A stretch of DNA of 64,000 nt from Photobacterium damselae (GTDB lineage: Bacteria > Pseudomonadota > Gammaproteobacteria > Enterobacterales > Vibrionaceae). How positions within the stretch are numbered: the first letter of the stretch is position 1; the number at the start of each line of letters is the position of its first letter. Where the stretch lies: assembly GCF_003026815.1 (NCBI RefSeq), contig NZ_PYOG01000009.1, positions 62,001-126,000 on the forward strand, written 5' to 3'. This document shows, piece by piece, positions 1 to 8,848 of the stretch. The notes beneath the pieces were generated by a model that saw only the letters and a list, made by a program, of their open reading frames with translations, made no database searches and was not told where the DNA came from. Made by a program: the position numbers and the translations under genes.

Positions 1-1
1 T

Positions 2-730
2 CACCGATTAAAAGGGGCCATTCAAGCCGAGAATCTTCAATTTATTTATCCGCAGCAAAAACGCAGCACGCTCTACCCATGTAATTTTAATATTAAGCCT
101 GGTGAGAAAATTGCCATTCTTGGTAAAAATGGATCGGGTAAAACCTCTCTTGCAAAACTGTTAGCCGGATTATATCAACCAAGTGATGGTCAATTGCGTT
201 TTGATGGGATCAACGAGAGTCAAATTCATCCTGCGGATCTACGAAAAAATATAGGCTACATGCCTCAAGATATCACACTTATTCATGGCACCATTCGTGA
301 CAATATTATGTTCGGACATCGTCAGGTTACGGAACATCAACTATTGCGAGCGGTGCAGCTTTCTGGTGTCGCTCAATTTTGCACTGAAGACAGTGAAGGG
401 TTGGATAAACAGGTTGGCGAAGGTGGTTTATCGTTATCTAGAGGCCAGCGTCAATCAGTAGCTCTTGCTCGTGCTATTTTGGTCGATCCACCCATTTTAT
501 TAATGGATGAGCCAACCGCCAGTATGGATGCCATTACTGAACAACAATTTATTCAGTCGATCCAGCGTATTTTACCCAATAAAACCTTAGTGATGATCAC
601 GCATAAAATGTCTCTATTGACGTTAGTTGATCGGGTTATGGTTCTGGATAAGGGGCAAATCATACTCGATGGTGAAAAAGCACCCGTTCTAGAAAAATTA
701 CGCCGTGGCTTAGTTGGAGGTGAGCAATGA
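2..730 (+). CDS. Type I secretion ABC transporter ATPase domain, 3' part (LapB/RtxB type)
   Basis: This is the C-terminal nucleotide-binding domain of an exporter whose start lies left of the window; the frame is open from base 2. Upstream of the first internal Met the frame encodes a Walker A motif (GKNGSGKT, about bases 128-151). Further on come the signature LSRGQ (for the usual LSGGQ), Walker B ILLMDEPTASMD and the switch histidine in MITHKMS. In type I secretion the ATPase-permease sits in the inner membrane and drives one-step export with an HlyD-type and a TolC-type partner, which are the next two genes. The stop overlaps the next start (ATGA), so translation is probably coupled. A LapB-type adhesin exporter is favoured because a LapD-like gene follows; an RTX-toxin exporter cannot be excluded. 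Confidence 0.9.
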   Translation, partial: HRLKGAIQAENLQFIYPQQKRSTLYPCNFNIKPGEKIAILGKNGSGKTSLAKLLAGLYQPSDGQLRFDGINESQIHPADLRKNIGYMPQDITLIHGTIRDNIMFGHRQVTEHQLLRAVQLSGVAQFCTEDSEGLDKQVGEGGLSLSRGQRQSVALARAILVDPPILLMDEPTASMDAITEQQFIQSIQRILPNKTLVMITHKMSLLTLVDRVMVLDKGQIILDGEKAPVLEKLRRGLVGGEQ

Positions 731-2109
731 AACAGTCAAGCTCTCTCGATGAATTGGATATGACTGATGATCTATATAAGGCGATGTTGCTTGATTCCCC
801 TAAGCAGCATCGTTGGGTCATTCGGTTATTTTTTATTATGGTGATTTGTTTTATCTCTTGGGCTGCTTGGGCGCAATTGGATCAAGTCACTCGTGGTGAA
901 GGCAAAGTCATTCCTTCTTCTCAAGTGCAAATGATTCAGAGCTTAGACGGCGGTATTTTACAAGAGTTGTTTGTCACAGAAGGTATGCAAGTTACAAAAG
1001 GACAGCCTTTAGCTCGGATTGATGATACTCGCTTTCGGTCTGATCTTGCGCAGCAAGTGGAAGAGGAAGAGAGCTTGCAAGCGAATATATTTCGTTTAAA
1101 GCAAGAGATTCAAAGTATTGAAATTGCGGATGCGAATAAAGGGTGGAAGGAACAAGTTAGAGTGAATAAAGCGCCGCTCGATTTTCCTAAGGCGTTAGTT
1201 GCAAATGAACCCGAACTCATTAAACAACAGACGGCAGAATATCATGGTCGTTTAGATGAACTGAATAACCAAATTGCCATCTTAGCTCGACAAATTGTCC
1301 AGAAACAGCAAGAAAGTCATGGATTGGTTTCTCAAATAAAAACCTTAAAGAGTAGCTTACATTTGATTAATAAAGAGTTAGTCATGACCCGGCCATTAGC
1401 TCGAAAAGGCATTGTATCTGAAGTGGATTTATTACAGCTTCAGCGACAAGTTAATGAAACTAAAGGCGAATTGTCTACCTTATATTTACAGCAACCTAAA
1501 GTAAAAGCGGCACTTGATGAAGCAATTTTAAAACGAAGAGAAGCAGTTTTAACTTATAACAAAGAAGCTCGGGCTCAATTAAATGAACTTAGTGCTCGTC
1601 TTTCTCGTTTAACTGAGGCTCAAGTTGGAGCTCAAGACAAAGTTGACAAAGCCATTATTACATCCCCTGTGAATGGCACGATTAAGATGATTAATATCAT
1701 GACTCTTGGGGGCGTTGTTCAACCTGGCAAAGACATTATGGAAATTGTGCCAAGTGAAGATCAACTGCTTATTGAGGTAAAGATTGCGCCAAAAGATATC
1801 GCATTTTTACACCCAGGGTTACCCGCAGTAGTGAAAGTGACCGCTTATGATTTTACTCGCTATGGTGGACTAGATGGCACAGTAGTAACCATTAGTGCTG
1901 ATACTACACAAGATAAAGACGATAACAGTTTTTACCTTATTAAAGTTAGGACAAAAGAATCAAGTTTAGCCCGGTCCGACGGCACATTGATGCCGATTAT
2001 TCCCGGAATGTTAACCAGCGTGGATGTAATAACAGGAAAGCGAAGTGTTCTTGATTACATTCTAAACCCAATCTTAAGAGCCAAAGAGATGGCTTTGCGT
2101 GAGCATTAA
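727..2109 (+). CDS. HlyD-family membrane fusion protein of a type I secretion system (LapC-like)
   Basis: A 460-residue periplasmic adaptor that should join the inner-membrane ABC exporter to the outer-membrane channel. It has a short cytoplasmic N-terminus, one membrane segment at about residues 31-50 (LFFIMVICFISWAAWA), a lipoyl half-motif (GEGKVIPSSQVQMIQSLDGG), a long coiled-coil hairpin at about 100-300, the second lipoyl half (ITSPVNGTIKMIN) and a beta-barrel C-terminus. The length is usual for HlyD/LapC proteins. It starts inside the stop codon of the ATPase gene, and the TolC-like gene follows after 25 bp, so the three form one operon. Confidence 0.92.
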   Translation: MKQSSSLDELDMTDDLYKAMLLDSPKQHRWVIRLFFIMVICFISWAAWAQLDQVTRGEGKVIPSSQVQMIQSLDGGILQELFVTEGMQVTKGQPLARIDDTRFRSDLAQQVEEEESLQANIFRLKQEIQSIEIADANKGWKEQVRVNKAPLDFPKALVANEPELIKQQTAEYHGRLDELNNQIAILARQIVQKQQESHGLVSQIKTLKSSLHLINKELVMTRPLARKGIVSEVDLLQLQRQVNETKGELSTLYLQQPKVKAALDEAILKRREAVLTYNKEARAQLNELSARLSRLTEAQVGAQDKVDKAIITSPVNGTIKMINIMTLGGVVQPGKDIMEIVPSEDQLLIEVKIAPKDIAFLHPGLPAVVKVTAYDFTRYGGLDGTVVTISADTTQDKDDNSFYLIKVRTKESSLARSDGTLMPIIPGMLTSVDVITGKRSVLDYILNPILRAKEMALREH

Positions 2110-2134
2110 TTTAAAAGAATATGGAGATCATTTC

Positions 2135-3541
2135 ATGACAAATGGAGTTCATGATTTAGCTATTAAAAAACATAAATTAGGACGAATGACGGCTAAACAA
2201 CTATTGGCTTTAGCGGTGAGTTCTGCATTATTTGCTCCTGTTGTTAATAGCCAAACATTGGAACAAACAGTTGCGTATACCATTGAAACAAGCCCTGTGA
2301 TTACACAATCATTTAATCAATTTAAGGCCCGAGAAGAGCAGGTTAATCAGGCGATGTCTGGTTATTTACCGACTTTAGATCTTACGGCAGGTTATGGTTT
2401 AGAAAAAAATGAAACCCCAGTGAGTAAAGCCGCTAAAAAGGGAGATATTGAATTAGATCGTAGTGAGCTAGGTTTAAGTCTGCGTCAAAATTTATTTAAC
2501 GGCTTTTTTACCACCCATGATGTTGATCGTTTAGATCATGAAACGAGTGCTGCGCAATGGCAGTTATTTGCAACCGCTGAAGATATGGCATTGCAGGTTG
2601 CTAAAGTTTATCTAAATTATTTAGAAGCAAGTCAAATTGTGGCGCTGGCACAGGAAAATGTGAATAAGCACCAAGCCTTATATGGTCAAATTGAAGAGAA
2701 AACTCGTTCTGGGTTGGGTTCAACGGCGGATTTATCACAAAGTAAAGGCCGTCTAGCGCGAGCAAAATCTAATTTAGTTGCCGCTCAAAATAATTTGGCA
2801 GATGCAAAAAGTGAGTATGCCAAAATTACTAAACAAGCTCCGATCAATATGACCAAGCCTGCTGCTGATCGGGCTGCGTTACCACAAACATTAGAGCAAG
2901 CACTCACTTTAGCTAAGGATAATCATCCAGTGCTACAAGCCGCTTACAGTGATATTCAAGCGGCAGAGTCTGAGAAAGACGCGACACAAGCGAACTATTA
3001 CCCTGACATCGATTTGGAACTTAGTGGATTATGGTCAAATGAATCTTATGATCGTAGTAGCCCTAATGATGGTGATAGCCAAGAGCTAAAAGCAGGTATT
3101 CAAATGCGCTATAACCTCTTTAATGGCGGCAAGGATACAGCTAGAGAGCGAGAGGCGGCTTATAAGATTGGTGAAGCAAAAGGAATTCAACAAAATACCT
3201 ATCGTAGTATTGTTGATGGTACGACATTAGCGTGGAATGCATACCAGTATTTAGGTGAACAAAAAACATTTATTCAAGAACATGTTGCCGCTTCAAAAGA
3301 GACACAATCATCTTATGCTCAGCAATTTAAATTAGGTCAACGTTCATTACTGGATTTATTGGATTCGGAAAATGAATTATTTGAAGCAAAAAAGGATTAT
3401 CTTGGCGCAGAATTTGATGAATTGTTAGCTCAATATCGATTACTTAATGCGACTGGACAACTGTTGTCTTCGCTGCAAATTACCACACCAGAGACTTGGT
3501 ATGGTGAACAAGAATATATAAGCGGTGTTCAAGGTCAGTAA
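2135..3541 (+). CDS. TolC-family outer-membrane channel of a type I secretion system (LapE-like)
   Basis: A TolC-type protein of 468 residues. The N-terminus carries a signal peptide (hydrophobic LLALAVSSALFAPVV, likely cleavage near VNSQT) and the body shows the duplicated TolC pattern: two helical repeats, each with an amphipathic strand such as LRQNLFNGF and MRYNLFNGG, and LGQRSLLDLLDSENE near the end. I chose the ATG at 2135 because a GGAGA stands 9-13 bases upstream; an in-frame GTG at 2099 would overlap the previous gene and give a longer leader. It completes the ABC exporter/HlyD/TolC set. Confidence 0.88.
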   Translation: MTNGVHDLAIKKHKLGRMTAKQLLALAVSSALFAPVVNSQTLEQTVAYTIETSPVITQSFNQFKAREEQVNQAMSGYLPTLDLTAGYGLEKNETPVSKAAKKGDIELDRSELGLSLRQNLFNGFFTTHDVDRLDHETSAAQWQLFATAEDMALQVAKVYLNYLEASQIVALAQENVNKHQALYGQIEEKTRSGLGSTADLSQSKGRLARAKSNLVAAQNNLADAKSEYAKITKQAPINMTKPAADRAALPQTLEQALTLAKDNHPVLQAAYSDIQAAESEKDATQANYYPDIDLELSGLWSNESYDRSSPNDGDSQELKAGIQMRYNLFNGGKDTAREREAAYKIGEAKGIQQNTYRSIVDGTTLAWNAYQYLGEQKTFIQEHVAASKETQSSYAQQFKLGQRSLLDLLDSENELFEAKKDYLGAEFDELLAQYRLLNATGQLLSSLQITTPETWYGEQEYISGVQGQ

Positions 3542-3596
3542 ATAATTGAGCAGGGGATCAAACGGTTTCCTGCTATTTTTTTATATTAGGTAAGGT

Positions 3597-5519
3597 ATGA
3601 GCTTATACAAACAGTGCTCTTTAATGTTGTTAGGGCTGTTAGTTTTTGTTTTTAGCATTGCTGGTTATTTTCAACTAAAAGAAGTGAAAGAACTGGTCAA
3701 TAACCAATTACAGGCCGAGTTGGTTAATACAATTCATAATATTTCTATTGCAACAGTAACACCGCTTGAGATGGGGGATAATCAATCTATTGAGCAGATT
3801 ATTACTCCGCAACAGCCTCGCAATTTAGCTGAGATTCATTTAACGAGTTTGGTTGATGGGCAGGTTTATCAGTGGCAAAAGGCGATAGAAGAATCAACAT
3901 CTGTCCCTTCATGGTTCACACAATGGATTGCATGGTCGAACTTAGAACAGCAGCGTACGATAAAAGCAGGTTGGTTAGAATTGGCTTCTTTGACTGTGAG
4001 CATTAATCCATCATGGGCTTATTTACAGCTGTGGTACTACTTTTTAGCGATTGCTTGCACGTTTATTTCCGTTGTTATTGCGGCATTACTGATAATGAGT
4101 TGGGGATGGCAGCGATTAATGTCTCGGCTTGATGTATTAACGCAGCATACTCAGCAAGTGGCAAAACATGAAAAGTCTCACGTATCTGTTGAGCGAGCTC
4201 TTCCTGAACTTGATGGGATTACCCAAGCTATCAATTTAATGGCTAAACAACTCAATAACTATATTCAACTGTCTAACCAGGAAATACAGTCACTGCGATT
4301 ACAAAAACAGATCGATAAACGTTCTGGGCTGGCAAATGCTGAGTATTTTTATGATCGTATGAACTCTTGGCTTGATGAACCTGTTGCTGGCGCTTTAGCG
4401 ATCATTGATTGTGCGTGGCTAGAGCAAATTCATGAACAGTATGGCAGTGTTGTCTATCAAGATAGTTTACGTTTACTTGCCCAAAGTCTGCAAAAGCGAT
4501 GCTTAAAAAGTACCGTTCTTGCACAACTCAATCGTTCTCAATTAGCCATTATTTTAACGGAACATACGGTTAAAGAGCAGCAGCAAGAGATCCAGTATAT
4601 TGTTCAAGATATTCAAAATGAGATAGAACAATCTGAGATAAGCAATGGTGAGTTTTTTATTGGTGTAAGTTCAAAGACTGATGCTAGTACTAAAAATAGC
4701 TTATATCAGGAAACACTCTCAGCTCTTAATTATGCGCAAGAGCACCATCAAAAAGTACATTGGGCAGATAATACAGTCACCCATTATCATGGTTTAGCCG
4801 TTTTAAATTGGGCTACATCGATAGAACAAGCAATCACTGATCGTGCACTGGTTTTTAAGTCTCAACCTATTCAAAATATAGCGACAACAGCCACGGTACA
4901 AAATGAAGTCTTTTGCCAATTACTGCTGGGAGATGAACGAGTGGTGGCTAAGACGTTTATGCCTTATGTGGAAGAGTATGGTTTGGGAGAGCGACTTGAC
5001 CAATGTATTTTACAGATGATTGAGCAAGCTTCGTTATTGGCGCATAGTGGGTCGACGATAGCGATAAACTTAACGGTAAATAGTATTAGAAGTTCATCAT
5101 TTCAAAGCTGGCTAGCACATTTTTTAAATGAAAGTGCCATGAGTGACAAATTGTCGTTCGAAGTTCCTGAGTCGGCTATTGAGGAAGATTTATCAGCATG
5201 TCTATCTTTAGCACTGTTATTTAATCAAAAAGATATTTCATGGGGAATCGACCATTATGGGCGTCAGTTAACCAGTGTGGATTATCTTCTATCATTACGA
5301 CCTAAATACGTAAAACTAGACCAATCTTTTGCTGGTGTTTCGACAGAATCTGGTAAATATGAATTAGGACGAGCGTTGGCAAGTATTGCGGCTGGATTGG
5401 ATATTAAAGTGATCGCTACAGGTATTCAATATAGTGAGCAACTTGCATTACTAGAGGGGCTGCCTATTTGGAGATATCAGGGCTTTATCGCTCCACCTGT
5501 GGAATTAAACTTAGCCTAA
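3597..5519 (+). CDS. LapD-like c-di-GMP receptor with degenerate GGDEF and EAL domains
   Basis: A 640-residue inner-membrane protein: first membrane helix at about 10-26, a periplasmic domain of about 120 residues, second helix at about 150-172, a HAMP-like linker, then GGDEF-like (about 240-390) and EAL-like (about 405-640) domains. Both enzymatic signatures are lost: the GGDEF loop reads LNRSQL and the EAL motif position reads EVF, while the helix YVKLDQSF is kept. This is the architecture of LapD, which binds c-di-GMP with its dead EAL domain and sequesters the periplasmic protease LapG so that a LapA-type adhesin stays on the cell surface. Position right behind a type I secretion operon fits. 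No LapG gene is visible in the window, so the function is inferred from architecture. Confidence 0.82.
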   Translation: MSLYKQCSLMLLGLLVFVFSIAGYFQLKEVKELVNNQLQAELVNTIHNISIATVTPLEMGDNQSIEQIITPQQPRNLAEIHLTSLVDGQVYQWQKAIEESTSVPSWFTQWIAWSNLEQQRTIKAGWLELASLTVSINPSWAYLQLWYYFLAIACTFISVVIAALLIMSWGWQRLMSRLDVLTQHTQQVAKHEKSHVSVERALPELDGITQAINLMAKQLNNYIQLSNQEIQSLRLQKQIDKRSGLANAEYFYDRMNSWLDEPVAGALAIIDCAWLEQIHEQYGSVVYQDSLRLLAQSLQKRCLKSTVLAQLNRSQLAIILTEHTVKEQQQEIQYIVQDIQNEIEQSEISNGEFFIGVSSKTDASTKNSLYQETLSALNYAQEHHQKVHWADNTVTHYHGLAVLNWATSIEQAITDRALVFKSQPIQNIATTATVQNEVFCQLLLGDERVVAKTFMPYVEEYGLGERLDQCILQMIEQASLLAHSGSTIAINLTVNSIRSSSFQSWLAHFLNESAMSDKLSFEVPESAIEEDLSACLSLALLFNQKDISWGIDHYGRQLTSVDYLLSLRPKYVKLDQSFAGVSTESGKYELGRALASIAAGLDIKVIATGIQYSEQLALLEGLPIWRYQGFIAPPVELNLA

Positions 5520-5609
5520 CTCCATGGCGTAATGGGAAATACCTTTGCACCATTCGTGATCTTAGTAACAAGAATTTTTATTCACACTTACTTAAGTTGA
5601 GACTTTGTA

Positions 5610-5655
5610 TTATACGCCTTAGTTAAGAGATTAATTGCGTAATTAAGGCGTATAA
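5610..5655 (+). promoter_or_regulatory. 12-bp perfect inverted repeat covering the glgX ribosome-binding site
   Basis: The arms TTATACGCCTTA (5610-5621) and TAAGGCGTATAA (5644-5655) are perfectly complementary with a 22-bp spacer. The right arm contains the AAGG that serves as Shine-Dalgarno for the start at 5658. It may be an operator or an mRNA hairpin that hides the ribosome-binding site. Confidence 0.55.
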
Positions 5656-5657
5656 GC

Positions 5658-7736
5658 ATGGACATTCAACAATATAAACGGATCTTCTCGGCAATTGGTG
5701 AACCCTATCCCCTTGGGGCAACAATCAAAGCCAAAGGGGTCAACTTTAGCTTGTATTCTAGAGATGCGACAAAAGTTGAGTTGCATCTGTTTGAAAGTGC
5801 GGATGCGCCGACTCCCTTTAAGTCATTTACGTTAGATCCTATCTACCACAAGCGAGGACATTATTGGTTCACGTTTGTCGCTAATATTACTCATGGGCAA
5901 ATTTATGCCTTTACTGTCGATGGTCCGTGGCAACCTGAAATAGGATTGCGATTTAATAAAAACAAGGTACTACTGGATCCCTACAGCCATGCTATTTGTA
6001 TGAATCATGACTACTCCCGTGAGCGAGCTAGAGATTTTGATTCTAATATGGATTGTTGTATGAAAAGCATTGTGGTTGATCATAGCCACTTTGATTGGCA
6101 AAACACAGACTCTCCGCGCCACTCACTAACCGATACCATCATTTATGAGATGCATGTCGGTGGTTTTACTCAGCACCCATCCTCTAATGTTACACCAAGC
6201 CATCGTGGTACTTTTGCTGGTATCATCGATAAGATTTCCTATCTTAAACAGCTCGGCATTACCGCAGTTGAGCTGATGCCGATCCAACATTTTGATCTAC
6301 ATGATGCTCCCGCGGGCAGAGAAAATTATTGGGGATACAGTCCGATTAATTTCTTTGCTTTGCATAGCCCATACAGTTCGAGCAAAGATCCATTAGCGGC
6401 GATCAATGAATTTAAAACCTTGGTCCGAGAGCTGCATAAAGCGGGAATTGAGGTTATTTTAGATGTGGTGTTTAACCACACCGCAGAAGGGGATGAAAAC
6501 GGTCCAACTTTTTGTTTTAAAGGACTGCAAAATGATGGCTATTACCTCCTTGATCCGAAAACACATCAATATGCGAACTACAGCGGTTGTGGCAATACCT
6601 GTAATGCAAACTACAGCGTTCAGCGACGTATGATTATTGATGCGCTACATTACTGGGTTAAAGAGATGCATGTTGATGGTTTCCGCTTTGATCTGGCGTC
6701 AGTGTTAGCTCGTGATAGCGATGGTAAACCGATGAAAGAGCCGCCATTGTTGTGGTCAATTGATTCTGATCCTGTGTTAAGTGGCACTAAGATCATTGCC
6801 GAAGCGTGGGATGCCGCAGGGCTTTATCAAGTCGGTTCATTTATTGGCGATCGCTGGAATGAGTGGAACGGTAAGTTTAGAGATGATGTTCGTGCATTTT
6901 GGCGTGGTGATCGCAATACCGTCAGCCGTTTTTCTTCTCGTATTTTAGGCTCTCCTGATATTTATAGCTCTCAGCATCATACGCCACATCGTTCGGTGAA
7001 TTTTATCTGTGCCCACGATGGGTTTACCTTAAATGATTTGGTCAGTTATCAAGACAAGCACAATTGGGATAACGGCGAGCATAATCGTGATGGTGATAAC
7101 CATAATATTTCGTGTAACTATGGTATCGAAGGTCCAACGGATGTTGCCGAAATTGAAGCGATTCGTCACCGCCAATGCAAAAATTTCCTAACGACACTGT
7201 ATCTCTCTCTTGGTACGCCAATGCTTTGTATGGGGGATGAGGTACGACGGACGCAGCAGGGCAATAATAATGCGTACTGTCAGAATAACGAGCTCAGCTG
7301 GTTTGATTGGCAGTTGGTTGAGAAAAATGCTGACTTATTACGCTTTGTGCAGTTACTGGCGCAAATTCGACGAGCAGAGCCAACGATAGAGTGGAATATG
7401 CATCGTTCATTAGAAGAAGTGCTCGGTAATGTTGGGATTGAGTGGCATGGTGTGAAGCCAAATCAACCTGATTGGTCTGAGCGCTCTCATTCGGTTGCAT
7501 TAACGGTTCATCATCCACTGACACAAGATGAGCTTTATGTTATCTGTAATGCGTATTGGGACCCGTTAAACTTTACTTTACCAAAACGAGATCACAGTGA
7601 TTGGTATATTTTGGTTAATACAGGCCTGGAGCCGCCTAATGATATTTATAGAATGGAAAAAGCGCCTAAATATCAAGATGATAATATTATTGCGAGTGGA
7701 CGTTCTATGATTGTTATGGTGGAAAAAAAACAGTAA
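5658..7736 (+). CDS. glgX: Glycogen debranching enzyme / isoamylase-type GH13 hydrolase (GlgX-like)
   Basis: A 692-residue cytoplasmic enzyme expected to hydrolyse alpha-1,6 branches of glycogen or limit dextrins. The N-terminus (about 15-110) is a CBM48-like domain (PLGATIKAKGVNFSLYS). The GH13 barrel then shows its four signatures in order: DVVFNHT, GFRFDLASV with the nucleophile Asp345, IIAEAWD with the acid/base Glu382, and AHDGFT with the stabilising Asp454. Length and motif wording match GlgX/isoamylase rather than pullulanase. No other glycogen gene is adjacent. The start ATG at 5658 has AAGG about 9 bases upstream, inside the right arm of an inverted repeat. Confidence 0.85.
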   Translation: MDIQQYKRIFSAIGEPYPLGATIKAKGVNFSLYSRDATKVELHLFESADAPTPFKSFTLDPIYHKRGHYWFTFVANITHGQIYAFTVDGPWQPEIGLRFNKNKVLLDPYSHAICMNHDYSRERARDFDSNMDCCMKSIVVDHSHFDWQNTDSPRHSLTDTIIYEMHVGGFTQHPSSNVTPSHRGTFAGIIDKISYLKQLGITAVELMPIQHFDLHDAPAGRENYWGYSPINFFALHSPYSSSKDPLAAINEFKTLVRELHKAGIEVILDVVFNHTAEGDENGPTFCFKGLQNDGYYLLDPKTHQYANYSGCGNTCNANYSVQRRMIIDALHYWVKEMHVDGFRFDLASVLARDSDGKPMKEPPLLWSIDSDPVLSGTKIIAEAWDAAGLYQVGSFIGDRWNEWNGKFRDDVRAFWRGDRNTVSRFSSRILGSPDIYSSQHHTPHRSVNFICAHDGFTLNDLVSYQDKHNWDNGEHNRDGDNHNISCNYGIEGPTDVAEIEAIRHRQCKNFLTTLYLSLGTPMLCMGDEVRRTQQGNNNAYCQNNELSWFDWQLVEKNADLLRFVQLLAQIRRAEPTIEWNMHRSLEEVLGNVGIEWHGVKPNQPDWSERSHSVALTVHHPLTQDELYVICNAYWDPLNFTLPKRDHSDWYILVNTGLEPPNDIYRMEKAPKYQDDNIIASGRSMIVMVEKKQ

Positions 7737-7833
7737 AAAAAGCGCGATCGCACTGCCGCACAATTTCAACAGAATATGGAAACAACAGCGGCGGAAAAGT
7801 GCGATTGAACGCACTAAATTGATCGGTTTTACT

Positions 7834-8628
7834 ATGCTAATTGACAGTCATTGCCATTTTGATTTTGAGCCCTTTATTCAAGCGCCCAATTCATATTTAG
7901 AACAAGCCAAACAAGCGGGGGTTGGCGCTATCGTCATTCCCTCTGTTGGTTTGAATAATTGGTCGTTAGTGGCCAAACTTTGTAGTGAATATCCTGAACT
8001 CTATTACGGTTTGGGACTGCATCCCTTTTTTAATCACCAACATGATCTTGCTGCATTAGAGCTGTTAAAAGTGCACATCGAAACCGATATTAATATTGGG
8101 CGAAAGTGTGTTGCTATTGGTGAATGCGGACTGGATTTTGCGATAGAGGGAGGACAAACCCTCGCCGTCAAACAGCAACAAATTGCCCTGCTTGAAGGTC
8201 AATTACAGCTTGCTAATGAGTTTAATCTTCCTGTTATCCTCCATTGTAGAAAGGCATTTCCTGAGTTAATTCAATTGATTAAACATAATCAGCTGAAAGC
8301 GGGAGGTGTGTTCCATGCTTTTAGTGGTAGTGTGCAGCAAGCGCAACAGATTATCGAGCTAGGTATCAAAATTGGTGTTGGCGGAACAATTACTTACCCT
8401 CGGGCGAAGAAAACGCGCCATACTATTTCTCAACTACCGCTTAATGTTTTAATGCTTGAGACCGATGCGCCAGATATGCCTGTTTGTGGTTATCAAGGTG
8501 AGCCGAACCGTCCTGACCGATTGGTTGATATCGTCGATGTATTAACGGCGTTGAGAGGAGAATCCCGAGCAGAAATTGAACGGATAACAAGCTTAACCTC
8601 AACTGAACTTTTTAAGCTTAAGCTGTGA
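7834..8628 (+). CDS. yjjV: TatD-family metal-dependent hydrolase (YjjV-like)
   Basis: A 264-residue TIM-barrel metallohydrolase of the TatD DNase family. The N-terminal metal motif is DSHCHFDF (residues 4-11); further signatures are GLHPFF, AIGECGLDF, PVILHCRKA, GVFHAFSGS and LMLETDAPDMP. The frame is open further upstream into glgX, but homologous proteins begin at MLIDSHCHFD, so I chose the ATG at 7834; its Shine-Dalgarno is weak. In E. coli yjjV also lies next to the deo operon, which supports the name. TatD proteins are usually described as 3'-5' exonucleases or DNases; the substrate of YjjV is not well defined. Confidence 0.82.
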   Translation: MLIDSHCHFDFEPFIQAPNSYLEQAKQAGVGAIVIPSVGLNNWSLVAKLCSEYPELYYGLGLHPFFNHQHDLAALELLKVHIETDINIGRKCVAIGECGLDFAIEGGQTLAVKQQQIALLEGQLQLANEFNLPVILHCRKAFPELIQLIKHNQLKAGGVFHAFSGSVQQAQQIIELGIKIGVGGTITYPRAKKTRHTISQLPLNVLMLETDAPDMPVCGYQGEPNRPDRLVDIVDVLTALRGESRAEIERITSLTSTELFKLKL

Positions 8629-8686
8629 TATTACTCCCACTATTAAAACGTTTGCGTAAAACGATTGCGTAACTTGTACTGCGCTT

Positions 8687-8702
8687 TGTGATCGCCCTCA
8701 CA
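8687..8702 (+). promoter_or_regulatory. CRP-binding site, distal (perfect consensus), nupC promoter
   Basis: TGTGATCGCCCTCACA matches TGTGA-N6-TCACA at all ten conserved positions. Its centre lies 52 bp upstream of a second, weaker CRP-like site and about 93.5 bp upstream of the expected transcription start, the spacing known from CRP-CytR-CRP promoters such as E. coli deoP2. Confidence 0.75.
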
Positions 8703-8738
8703 AGTATGATTAAACTTACATCACCTTTCCTTGCAAAC

Positions 8739-8781
8739 TGTGAAGCTCGCATTATTTTATCCGGCGTTGCATGAGTATAAT
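8739..8781 (+). promoter_or_regulatory. nupC promoter with proximal CRP-like site and CytR-type half sites
   Basis: A perfect -10 box TATAAT lies at 8776-8781, and the -35 region at the usual spacing (tatttt) is poor, as expected of an activator-dependent promoter. A half-conserved CRP site (TGTGA then CATTA, 8739-8754) is centred about 41.5 bp before the predicted start near 8788. TTGCAA at 8731-8736 and GTTGCA near 8765 resemble CytR recognition units. Repression by CytR and relief by cytidine is inferred from this layout. Confidence 0.65.
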
Positions 8782-8848
8782 GCGCCGAACTCACTTGATG
8801 AGTCACATTGTCGAGACGCCAAACTTAACTAAAGGGAAGCCATAAACT

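Noticed and set aside
7711-7833. Upstream extension of the TatD-family reading frame into glgX
   Set aside because: The family begins at MLIDSHCHFD; the extra 41 codons are basic, low-complexity and overlap the end of glgX.
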